64,000 nucleotides of DNA from Thalassia testudinum (Eukaryota > Streptophyta > Magnoliopsida > Alismatales > Hydrocharitaceae): NCBI GenBank assembly GCA_037157565.1, contig JAZHRO010000014.1, forward strand, positions 99,913,501 to 99,977,500, written 5' to 3'. Below are positions 23,209-34,252 of this stretch, piece after piece. Numbering within the stretch: the stretch's first letter is position 1; each line of letters begins with the position of its first letter. The position numbers and the translations under genes are program-made. The notes beneath the pieces were generated by a model that saw only the letters and a program-made list of their open reading frames with translations, made no database searches and was not told where the DNA came from.

Positions 23209-23854
23209 GAAGACCCCTACCCTACAAATTTCTCATCCCTTCCTTCTTCTCTCTTCCTCTCCAAAGTTTAAGAGAAGCCTGTCCCACACCCGGGATGCTC
23301 CTCAAGAGCTAAATCTATGTTTTCGCCCTCGTTTCGGAAGTGGATCCCGCAACGATGATGATGTGCTGTCTCGTTCCCATTCTTCCGACTTTGTCCTCCA
23401 TCCCACCTCGTCCTCCGTCTTCCAAGCATCGCCTCCGTCCGGCTCATCCTTCAATCATTTGTCGAGGAGGATAACATCTCTCTCCCTTCTTTTATCGCTT
23501 TCTATTGTAGAATTTCTCGCTTTCTAGTTGTAAAAGTTTCCTGCTTTTTAGTGTAATCATTTCCCACTTTCTTATTTGTAAAAACATTATTCAAATACCA
23601 AGTGATTTTTCTCTCCGTCTCTCTCTCTTATTGTTTATATCGATTCCATTGTGATTATTTCATCTTCAAACAAAAATAAAAAAATATAATTATGGATTTT
23701 GAGATCGACATAGCCTCCCTGTGTTCGACCAGGAACTTCTTTATGGATTTTTTGGTACAAGTTTTATCTGTTGAACAGATTTCTTCGCAACTCAAACTAT
23801 GACGACAGGTTTTTAAATCCAACTGCGAACGCATAGTTTTCCTTCTCAACATTT

Positions 23855-23872
23855 TGGCGCTGTTGCCAGGGA
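23855..23872 (+). other. C primer binding site (tRNA-Asp type)
   Basis: TGGCGCTGTTGCCAGGGA, 16 of 18 matches to the tRNA-Asp complement, three bases after the LTR end. Confidence 0.85.
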
Positions 23873-25142
23873 GGCAATGATTTTGGATTTTCTTTTCGCA
23901 TTTCGCGCACTTTATTATTTTCTAACTTGCTTTATCTCTTGTCTATGTTTTGTAGATACCTCAATCAGGGAATCGTCAAGCAGTAGATCGGAGTAAAGTG
24001 CAGTTGAAGACGACTGTAAGTGCCCCCTATTCTTCCCCCTCCATAGATTCCATTTCACCACATTAATTCAAACTCCAATTAACCTAGTTGTTTGCATAAA
24101 TCTTAGGATTAGTTTGGTTGCTTGGATTTCCACCCACATTCATTTCACCCTCTCATATAAAAATATCAAAAAGATATTTCTTTTGGGGTAATTCAAAATA
24201 CACCCACATTAAAGGCGCTTAACCTAATTGATTTTCTTCTACTCAACCAGATTCTGATCTGTGGAACCGGTACACACAAATCAACATATAAAAGAGCAGA
24301 AATCAGTCTTGGTTAATCATTTTGTGTGCCTAACTCAGTGGTGCAATTGTGGCCAACTGTTTGAGTTGTTTGGGCTGTACCACTCAACTTAAAATCAATT
24401 CACCAAGTAGCTTCCCTTTAGGCCAGGCACTCCACTTTATTTTTTATTTCAAAAGGAAAGTGATCTTCACCCATGCTTGAAAACCTGGTTTGCCTCAAAC
24501 TTGATTGAATTAAACCTAATTCTAAACCCTAAAAGCTACTTAAGCAAGATTTGAACCTTAAACTCTACTCATCACAAATAATCTTGCTTGAAAACCCTGG
24601 TTGTGCACGCACTCGCACATACTTAATTGAACATTAAGGGCACAACCCATTTCAAGGGCCCACCACATTCCATAAGCACTACAATCTCAGGCCTAAATAA
24701 AATCAAGTAGATGTTGACCCTAAGGACCGATTCGCTTTTCAGGGTCTAGTCTGAGATTGTTTACGATTAACCTGCTTGTACTGATCAATCTGATGTTTAG
24801 CTAGGGGAGTAGGGTCAAACGATCGCGGTTGAGGGGTACACTAGGAACTGGAGGCGCAAGCCGAAGTAAGAAACTTCTCCCCAGTCCCTCCTAACTAGTT
24901 GGATTGATTAGATGCAAGTAGAGTAAATCATCTATAATCTTAAGGCAGGTTCTGAGAGTCTATATATCCTTAGGCTACCCCACTTAAGGACAAGCTTGTT
25001 TTGTTGTGCTGCAGGGTTCTTATTCCCAGTTCTTCCAACCTTTTCCTAGTTTATGCTAGGAAGGAGGTCATTGAATCCTCGATTGGAGGGACCACTAGAG
25101 TATTCTAGGAGGCGTTGATTGGATTTTGGCCAAATTGATCCC
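23873..25142 (+). other. C 5' leader
   Basis: 1.27 kb untranslated leader. It does not resemble the A/B/F leader. The stretch 24700-25030 (around CTTTTCAGGGTCTAGTCTG and GGGTCAAACGATCGCGG) is the likeliest place for packaging signals. No convincing ORF is present. Confidence 0.55.
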
Positions 25143-27000
25143 ATGGCCGATCAACAGCCTCCTCTACCTCAGTATCCACAGGAGGTATTTCAAAGGTAGC
25201 TGGAACAAATGTAGAGAATGCAATAATGGTTCTAGAGAATGCAGGACGCTCAGCCCTTGAAGGATTTTCATAATCTTCAAATTACGAGGAATGTCCCGGC
25301 GTCGAGATTCTTGTCGAAGACGTAGAAATCAAGTCCCAGGTGTTAAGCCTGATCAAACATTTTCATGGGCTTGGCTCTGAAGACTTGTTTCAGCACTTGG
25401 AGGACTTGACCACTTTGGTCCAGACCACCGAGGCATGAAACATGAATGAGGAGTAGATGATCATGAGGCTCTTCCCCCATTCTCTTATGGATAAAGCTGC
25501 TCATTGGTATAGGATAATAAGAAGGCCAATTGCAACTTGGAATGATTTGAAATCAGCCTTCCTGAAGAAATTCTTTCCTGTTGGATGTACCAATGCTTTG
25601 AGACGGGCAATTACTACCTTCACCTAGCGGTCAGGGAAGCAGCTTCATGTTGCATGGGAGCGATTCTAGGACTTATTGCGGAGGTGTCCACACCACGAGG
25701 TGCCGAAATGGCAACTCTTCTACCACGGGTTGACTGAACAACTTAGAAATCACGTGGACGCCTCTTGCAGAGGAAATTTCCTCAACAAAGACACAGATAG
25801 CATACACGATTTGTTTAAGGAGATGAGCAAGAATTTGATCAATCATGGCTCCATGGATACTTTTAACCAGTCCCAGTATCCCAGATCGAATGTTAATGAA
25901 GTCCACAACTCTCATTCATTCGATATGGAATTGATTTGTAATACACTTGATAAGGTGGACTTGGTTACTAAGATAATGGAGGAGTGGATGGATGGAAACT
26001 CAATGAACAACTCTCGATCCACTCAATCCTAGAATTCAGGATTCCATTAATTGTGAGCTCCTTCTGGATGGGAGTTCGTCAATCAACTTGATGCAGCTCA
26101 ACCTGTGAGCCAGCATTATTCGGAACCCCACGGGTTCCGAATTGGGGCCTTTGATCCTAGTTTCTCTGATCCCTCCCTTTCTTTCTCTCCATCCTCACCC
26201 TATGAGGATGTTTATGCTGTACAGGAGAATGTTAGGTCCAACCCTTACTCTAATGCTTACAATCCAGGTTGGAGGAACCACCCTAACTTCTCCTGGAAAA
26301 ACCCAGGGCAACAGACCTAATTCCGACCTGGAAACTATGCTCCGCAACGACCAATGGGTTAGGGTCACGTTCACACTCAGCTTCCCCCGAATCAGGTCAA
26401 TCAGCCAGCTTGGAATGCCCATCAACCCATAGGGCAAGCTGATTTGAACCAACAAATGGTAGAGATGCAAGGATCTATGCTCTAGCTCATGCAGCAAATG
26501 AAAACCTCACTGGACAACTTGCAAAACGGGTTCATTGCTAATTCTCGTCAACCTGAATCTCTACCATCTCAACCTGTACCCAACCTGCGTAATATCCAGA
26601 ATCCAGGCAATCAAGCCCATGGGTATGGGAATTAGAGGGACCTACACGCACATGCTCAGGTGGTTGAGTAGGGTCCTTCCTCTTCTTCTTCTTCCTCAAA
26701 TCAAAGGTTTTTGGCTAATGAAGCCCCTCCAATCTTTCCCAACCCTCCCCAAGACCCAAACCCGTATGCATCTGCTAATTCAGTTACTTTGAGGAGTGGA
26801 AAACAAACTTAGGATCCACAACCACACAGGCCTGATTTACCAAATCCTGAAGAGCCTAAGGAGAGAAAGGAGAACTCTGGAGAAGAAATCAAGGCTCAGG
26901 AACCTGATTTCGAAGATCTGACTCATGTTCCTTTTCCTAAGGCATTGAATAGTTCAAAGAAGAAGTCTATTGATAGTAATGAGGAGCTTCTGAATATTTC
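25143..27000 (+). pseudogene. gag: C gag pseudogene
   Basis: Gag of a second Athila-like family. The likely start is the ATG at 25143 (MADQQPPLPQYPQE), in the same place as MAQP in A. Stops follow at once (TAG at about 25198, further ones near 25216 and 25240). Recognisable blocks: HFHGLGSEDLFQHLEDL (about 25360), DKAAHWYRI (about 25493), FLKKFFPVGCTNALRR (about 25558), the open frame 25676-26032 of the core C-terminus, NAYNPGWRNHPNFSWKN (about 26250-26300), and VTLRSGKQT (about 26780). At least seven in-frame stops are seen. Confidence 0.85.
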
Positions 27001-27830
27001 AAGAATGTCGAGATCAATATCCCACTCCTCTATGCTATCAAACATATATCGACTTACGCAAAATTTTTAAAGGATTTATGTACATAGAAGCGTAAGTCGA
27101 GAGAATCTATTCCGAGGAAGGTGGTACTCTCCGAGCAGGCTAGTTTTGTTATCCTGCACCACCTCCCTCAGAAAAAGAGAGATCCAGGTGCTCCTTTGAT
27201 TTCTTGTGTCATCGGAGATTACACCTTTGATAAAGCACTACTGGATCTGGGTGCACCCATTAACCTAATTCCGACTTCTCTTTACAAGAAGTATGGATTA
27301 GGTGAACTTCGGCCGACTTCAGTAATGCTGTAGTTAGCGGACCGTTAGGTCACAAATCCGTGAGGCATTATTGAAGATGTTATTGTCAAGGTTAAGGATT
27401 TCTATTTTCCTGTAGATTTTCTTATCCTTGATATGGATGTACCTGAGAATTTAAGGAACACGCCCCTCATTCTGGGGCGTCCGTTTCTGGCTACCGCCAA
27501 GGCCAACATTAACTGTGAGAGCGATAGCATGGAAATCGCCTTTGGGGATCAAAGAATGAAATTAGATATTTTTAAGGCGATTAACAAATTTGAGGATTGT
27601 GGATTTATTGAGGAACTTGAGGATGATAATGTGAATATTGAAACTTGTACGATGGTTTCTACATTTGAAAGTTCCTCCTCTGATGATGATTTGGACCCGT
27701 AACCCTCTATGGCAAACCTGCCACCTTCTGAAGAGGTTATTGATTTTGTTCACTCTCAACATCTTCCTCTTGATGAGTCTTCATCAGCATCTTCCTGTGA
27801 TTATCAATGCTCCCTGTGATTAGTAGTGCT
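27001..27830 (+). pseudogene. pol: C protease region of pol (broken)
   Basis: Aspartic protease with LLDLGAPINLIPTSLYKK (27240-27290; DLGA active site with the following Ser changed to Pro) and LILGRPFLATAKANI (about 27463-27510). Stops occur at 27331, 27346 and 27361 between these two parts. After IFKAINKF comes an acidic linker (SSSSDDDLDP) ending at a stop at 27700. Confidence 0.85.
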
Positions 27831-29307
27831 AAATTAACAAAGGAGCAGGAGATTAAACAGATTAAGGTCCTAACGGAACAAAAGGAGGCAATTGGTTGGA
27901 CCATTCATGACCTTTGAGGGATCGAGCCATCTTACTGTAATCACAGAATATTTTTGGAAGATGGATCCTGCTCTTCTCGCCAGACGTAGAAATTAAACCC
28001 AAATATGAGAGAAGTGGTCTAGAAGGAGATTGTCAAGTGGCTCGATGCAGGAATCATTTATCCGATCTCTGATAGTCCTTGGGTAAGTCCTGTGCAAATT
28101 GTTCCCAAGAAAGTTGGGATTATCGTTGTGACTAACGAGAAAGGTGAATCAGTCACAACTCATTCAGCTTCCTCTTGGAGAGTTTGTATTGATTACAGGA
28201 AGCTGAACACAGCCACGAGAAAGGATCATTTCCCTTTGCCTTTTAGTAATCAAATCCTTGAAAGACTGGCTAGGCAAAAGTACTTCTGCTTCCTTGACGG
28301 TTACTCGGGATACAATCAAGTCCCTATCCATCCCGAGGATCAGGAAAAAGTGACTTTCACTTGTCCCTACGGAACGTTTGCTTTTCATAGGATGCCATTC
28401 GGCTTATGCAATGCACCTACAACTTTTCAAAAGTGTATGCTGGCCATATTCTTTGACAAGGTGGGAGAGTTTATGGAAGTCTTCATGGATGATTTCTCTA
28501 TTTTTGGAGAATTGTTTGACTCTTTTCTAGCTAATCTTGAAATGATCCTTAAACGATGCATCAAAACAAGACTAGTCCTTAGCTGGGAGAAGAGTCATTT
28601 CATGATACAAGAAGGCATCGTCTTGGGTCATGTAATCTCTGAACGAGGAATCGAAGTGGACAAAGCTAAGGTTAATGATATCGCTAAAATTGCTCCTCCC
28701 ACATTTGTCAAACAAATTTGATCATTTCTTGGTCATGTGGGATTCTATAGGAGGTTCATCAAGGACTTTTCTAAGGTTACTCATCCTCTGAGAAACCTTC
28801 TTGCCAAAGAAACGCTATTTGATTTCAACGAATCACATCGTAGGGCATTTGATTTTCTTAAAATGGTAGTCACTTGTGCTCCGGTGTTGCAACCATTGGT
28901 TTGGACAGCTCCATTTGAGATCATGACCGACGCTTCTGATTACGTGATCGGGGCTGCTTTGGGTTAGAAGATTGATAGGAAGCCCTCTATCATTTACTAC
29001 ATAAGTAAAACTCTGGACGAGGCCCAGAGGAACTACACTATTATTGAGAAGGAATTATTAGCAGTAGTATTTGCTTTGGAGAAATTTAAGGCTTATCTCT
29101 TAGGGTCTCACGTCATCATATATACCAACCACTCGGCCTTGAGACATCTCTTCGCCAAAAAGGCTGCCAAACCCTAGGTTATTCGATGGATTCTTCTGCT
29201 TTAAGAATTTGATCTTGAAATCACGGATAAATATGCGATACAGAATGTGGTAGCGAATCATCTATCAAGACTTCTGAGTGATTCTTCTCATTTGGACATT
29301 CCGATTG
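27831..29307 (+). pseudogene. pol: C reverse transcriptase-RNase H region of pol (broken)
   Basis: The RT frame 28092-28721 is the longest intact stretch: VPKKVGIIVV, WRVCIDYRKLN, DHFPLPFSNQ, FCFLDGYSGYNQ, MPFGLCNAPTTFQ, FMDDFSIFG (about 28485), and the thumb to APPTFVKQI, then TGA at 28719. Connection and RNase H follow (VGFYRRFIKDF, MTDASDYVIGAALG at about 28920 with its catalytic Asp kept, then TAG at 28966, YYISKTLDEAQ). The frame is cut by solo LTR D after HLDIPIAD at 29312. RT motifs are better preserved than in A. Confidence 0.85.
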
Positions 29308-29312
29308 CTGAT
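29308..29312. other. Left target site duplication of solo LTR D
   Basis: CTGAT, repeated exactly at 40134-40138. Removing D rejoins the pol frame of C near the linker between RNase H and integrase. Confidence 0.85.
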
Positions 29313-30695
29313 TGATTGCGCAGCAATCATAGGTCTTAATTGACCTAAATTAGGCTAGGACTTAGCATAAGTTAGGGTAATTCATGCATGCATAAGCATT
29401 ACTAGCATCTTTACTGCATTCTTTTAGCTATGCATAAAATAATGCTATAATGTACTAATTAGGTGCATTATGTCAATTGTAGGTAATAAGCTGACCAGAA
29501 GCTGGATCTAAAGCCAGATCTTAAGAATAAAGAATAACTAGTGTTGCAGTAGAGCTGGAGCAGAAGACCTAGAATAAGATGTAGTAGGCAATAATGTAAG
29601 GGGTTGAGGTATGCTATTCTATTTAAGTAGGAATAAAGTAGTAAATTATGAAGAACTTAGGACCATCCTAGCCCTAGGATAGCCTAGAAGCTTCCCCAAG
29701 CCTTAGCCACCCTTAGATTAGGTCATCACACCCAAGGAAACCCTAAAACCCTAATTCTAGCCTCTATCTGGACGTTCAGATGACTTATAGGATGTCCAGA
29801 ACCCATAGCCAACTCCCGTAAACCTTAAACCCACTTTTGCAGTGTTATTGGACGTCCAGACACTTGATCAGACGTCCAATTTCTACAGAATACCCAAGAC
29901 AGAACCTAGAAACCCTCCTGACTCTGATTGGACATCTAGACAACAAGTCTGGACTTCTGATTTTTCACTATAAGACATCTAACAACTTTATTAGACATCT
30001 GATACTATCCTCCAGTTCCTATTTTCGAATTCAAGCCATGATCTTGGATCTTTAGCCCCCTAAACCCAATTCTAACCCCCTAGGAACCTAAATTAAGGTG
30101 CTCTAACCCTAGTACATCACCTCTAGACCTCCTTAAGAACATAATTAGGTCCTCACTAAACCTAATTGACTTGGATCATTGTCAATCTCTTCAGTCTATT
30201 CAATTGGACTCATTGAGTCTAATTGAGCCCTGATCTCAGCACACACTGTCCAATTGGACTCAGTGAGAGTCCAATTGACCTAGAATTGACTTAATTGAGT
30301 TATTTTACTCTCAATTAGGTTTCCACACACCCAATTGAACTTGTATTAAGTTTAATTGCACTTTACCTTAGTGAATTAGGGTTTACAACCCTAATTTGAG
30401 ACCTACCTTCAACTAAACCCACTAGAACCTAACCTAATCAACCTATCCACCTAAGTTTCAACCCACACACACCATCCACATGAAAATACATAGCCTAGAG
30501 TTCTCTAGAACTCTCTAAAATGTGTTGTTGCCTTGGTTGCTAAAATTAGCAACCAAGAGCTATTCAATTTTTAGATCCACATTTGGTGGGTCTAAAAACC
30601 ACCATCCATCCTCTCTCTCTCTCACTCTTCCACGAGATCCCACCATAGGCCTCTCTAAAGAATTCCATAATTCTCTAGAGAGCTTCCCTTAGGTC

Positions 30696-30703
30696 TATAA
30701 AAG
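30696..30703 (+). promoter_or_regulatory. TATA box of solo LTR D
   Basis: TATAAAAG, flanked by AGGTC and GACCT, which form an inverted repeat around it (TTAGGTC...GACCTAA). Confidence 0.55.
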
Positions 30704-30861
30704 ACCTAAGGGGTGGCCATTTGCAACCATCCACTTTTGGTTCCATTTAGCTTAGTTTCATTCCACATCCACTCCACCTCCATGTCCACGAGTAGCTTCA
30801 CCATGGCCACCACCACCTCCACACCAAGATACTGGATCAGCCCTCCAACCTCTCTCCAAGG

Positions 30862-30866
30862 GCCGG
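30862..30866. other. Left target site duplication of element E
   Basis: GCCGG, repeated exactly at 39522-39526. Confidence 0.9.
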
Positions 30867-31789
30867 TGATGGGTCGGCCCGAATAGGTTGTTAATATGAT
30901 ATTTTTATCGTTGAAATGTGTATAGTGGTTAACCTAATTTGGACCTAACCATCTCTTTACAAAATTTTTAACCTGGCCTAATTGATTTTATCTTGTCACT
31001 TTTAGGCCCAGGGTCGAACACAGGGAAGTGGGGTTAAAGTCGAGTTTCTACGTTTTCCTTAAAACGCGTCTCTTCCGTTCGTTTATTGTGTTTTTGGTGT
31101 TTTTCTTATTTAGGTTTTTTTATGGTAATCCTTGTTCTTGAGGCACACCCTCAAAATTGTGTCCTTGGCTTTTAGCCAAACATAGTCCCAAAACAAGTCT
31201 TGCTACTAGCAAGACGAGGTACCTGCAAGTCAAAGATTATCTTTTCTTTTTTATGTATTTTTTTTATCTTTTTGCTAACAGAAAAGCAAATAGACAGAAA
31301 GTAAATATAGTACGTATATATATATGTAGTATATATATAAAGGAGTGGGGGTGGAGGTGGCGATGGAGTGTAGTACTATGTCGAGTCAGTCGACGTCTAG
31401 AGAGACGCAACCAACACGACTAGGTGCCGCGTGGAGTGTGGATGGAGGATGGATGATGTATGGGACCACGCTTTTTTTGTACGCGTGTATCAGGGAATAT
31501 CAGCAACTGGTGCAGATATTCCCGCGATACAGCGTAAAATAAATAACATGAAAATATATGTACATATGTATGTATATAAGTAAATATATCTATATATGTA
31601 TATAAATGTATAGTTATATATGTATAGATATATATATATATAGATATATATGTGTATATATATGTATATAAGTCTATATATATATAACTATATATATGTA
31701 TATATATATGTATATAGATATGTATATATATATGTATATAAGTATATTTGTCTATATATATATAAGTATATAGATGTATATATAAGTAG

Positions 31790-31820
<31 letters not shown>

Positions 31821-33195
31821 GTATATATATATTATATATATGTGTATGTATACATAACTATATAGATATACTATGTATATATATATATATGTATGCATGT
31901 ATGTATATATATATTTATATATATATGGTACTATAAGTGTGTGAGTGTGTGTGTATGTGTTGGTATAGGTGTGTGTGCGTCGGTGAACGTGTGTGTGTGT
32001 GCGTTGCTGTGAGTGTGTGTCTGTTAGTGAGTAAAAAGGAGAGAGAGAGAGAGAGAGAATACGTGAGAGAGAGAGCGGGAGCGGGCGGGAGAGATCAGCA
32101 GAGAGAGAGAGCGGGCGAGCGAGAGATCGTGAACGCGCGAGTTAAGACGTCTGCCGCCTCCGGCGGACGTCTGACGCCACGTCGTCTGAAGGCGGAGGCA
32201 GACGTCTGAAGACGGCGGATGCGGGCGCGGCTTCGCGTAGGGTTCCTGCAGGTGTGCGCGAAGGCGATGGGCGGGCGAAGGCGTGGAGGAGCGAGCGTGG
32301 AGGAGGTCTGCAGGTGGTCGCGGAGGGTCGCGGAGGAGGGCAGGGGGCGGTGCGAGGCCGTAGCCGGCCGCTGCAGTGCGCGCGGCGGACGGCTACAGGT
32401 GCAACTGCGGGGACGTCAGGACGGAGGTTGAGCGGGGAATGGCCCTGCAGGCGCGCGCGAAGTCGACGGGCGGCTGCGGGGACGGTCGCGAAGGAGCGGG
32501 AGGACCTGCTGCTGCTGCTGCTGCTGGGCTGCTGCACTGCTGCTGCCGTGGATCCAAGCTTCGAAGCTTGGAGCGGCGGCAATGGCGTTAAAGAGAAAAA
32601 AAATGAAGCGAGGGAATGCACCACGCCCACCGGCTCGTCGAAGAGCTGGGCGGTGGTGCTCCCACTGTGGTGGTGTGCACCACAGTGGGTTCTCCTGCTC
32701 GTCGGGTGCCTCCTCGACGGAGGGCCGACGTATGGGAGGGGAAGACGGTGGAGAAGATGGCTACGGGTTTGTTTCGTTGCTGCAGCAGCCTCCGTTGCGA
32801 GGATGAAGCTGCAGCTACTTATAGAGGAGGAGAGAGTGGCGTGCCGGCTGCAGCAGGGAGAGGGTGCGCAAGTTGCAGCTATAGGGAGCGGCGTTGGCAG
32901 GGAGAAGTGACGGGAAGAAGTGCTGCGTTGCATGCAGCTACGGGAAGAGTGCAGCCGCGGGAAGGAGAGAAAAGAAGAAATCAAGAGGAAAAATAAAAAG
33001 AGGGTGATTTTGCAAGGAGGCACTTGAAGAAAAATGTAACTATGCAGGCGATTGTTTCACTCCTCTTCCTCTCTTGATTAAATGCATGCATGCAACCGTT
33101 TTTACAAATGTGGCTATAGGATTATAATATACATAGTTAATGCTAGAAAATAGCATAAGAAGGCGTTATTATAGGCGTGTTTTGAGGTGCAAACA
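30867..33195 (-). repeat. E 3' LTR
   Basis: The minus strand starts TGTTTGCACC at 33195 and ends GACCCATCA at 30867. It contains a (TA)-rich microsatellite (31537-31927), GT-rich (31935-32034) and GA-rich (32037-32110) tracts, a GACGTC-rich inverted repeat cluster (32147-32215), and a CpG-rich segment (32150-32950). TATAAGTAG on the minus strand at 32815-32823 is the likely TATA box. Confidence 0.9.
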
Positions 33196-33212
33196 TATAC
33201 CCCCATGCCTAT
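33196..33212 (-). other. E 3' polypurine tract
   Basis: The minus strand reads ATAGGCATGGGGGTATA and abuts the LTR TGTTTGC. Confidence 0.85.
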
Positions 33213-34252
33213 CTTTTGCTAGTCCCTAGCAAAACTGTATTTAGAAATGATCTTAAGCTAAAGATTTTCTTCTGAGGTGATATCGGTGTGTTTATTATCG
33301 GATATTGTGAGAACTAATTGTAGAGAAGATTACCAGTACTTTAAGTCTTACATGACAAAGATCATCTCTCAACTAACCAGGACTCTTGATATTTAAACCC
33401 TAAATACGATTTCCAAGACCCAGGAGGTTTTGCCGTACTCGAGAGCTCAAGAGGTTATGGTTTGTGCATAGTGAAGGATCAAGACTGACCAGATGAACAT
33501 TAAGACTCAATCCCAGGGTTTCACGAATTTTTAAGTACAGGTTGGTCCCAGTTTCAGCTCATGTCTTCGAATTGACCCTTAAGATGATGACAGAAAACTC
33601 AACTCCCATTTTCTGATTTTTTTTTTTTTTTTTTGTGGCTCACCGGAAAACAAAGTATACAGACATTTATGAGATATACTGACTCCTTTGCAACATCATT
33701 TTTTTTTTTTTTGACAACTCTTTTTTTTCTCTTTCTTTTTTTTTTGTTTTTTTTTATTTTTTTCTTTTTTTTGAAACACGTGTCAGTATATCTCTTACAA
33801 CACATTTTGAAAGAGCACACTTTTTTTTTCTTTTTGGTGGGAGAGTTTCTTTTTGGTGGAAAGAGTCGCTCCTAAACACAAGACTAAAGCCTAGGATAAG
33901 AAGTCTACCTGCGTGCATAGGTAAGGACTCCACCTTCCCTAATGAACACTAGGGTTGGATCTTATGTTCACCTGGCCTTTCCTGATATGTGTAGTGTGAA
34001 CCACGTTTACTTAAGCTCTCAAGTAAAAGTAAACCAACGGATCTTGTACTTGTGTCTCAGGTACAAGAATACATCCTTAGTTAGGAGAGATCTTGATCTA
34101 TTTTGTCAATGCTTTAAGTGAATTAAGCCGAGCCTGAGCGAATCAAGCTTTTGTGGCCTGGAAAGTCTTCAAAACAGAGGTTGAATATCCATAAACACTT
34201 ATTGCCTTTTTGTTTCAGCTTTCAAATCATTACTAAACAAAATTTATTATTA
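33213..34252 (-). other. E 3' noncoding region
   Basis: No ORF. It has long T runs on the plus strand (33616-33635, 33690-33780, 33815-33835), which are A runs on the element's sense strand. Nothing else is recognised. Confidence 0.6.

Larger units (their letters stand above)
22231..23851 (+). repeat. C 5' LTR
   Basis: Starts TGATGAGCATGC and ends TCTCAACA, TG...CA. TATAAAA lies at 23202-23208 and a U5 motif CTCCCTGTGTTCGACC at 23715-23730. A tRNA-like A box/B box lies at 22754-22806. Confidence 0.9.

Noticed and set aside
31537..31927. TA-rich tract as a centromeric satellite or origin
   Set aside because: It is a simple microsatellite inside both LTRs of E and duplicates with them.
32142..33023. 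A 293-codon minus-strand ORF in the E LTR, and related ORFs at 38482-39349
   Set aside because: It lies in GC-rich LTR DNA, is split into different frames in the near-identical other LTR, and has low-complexity Arg/Ser/Pro/Ala content. Not a gene.
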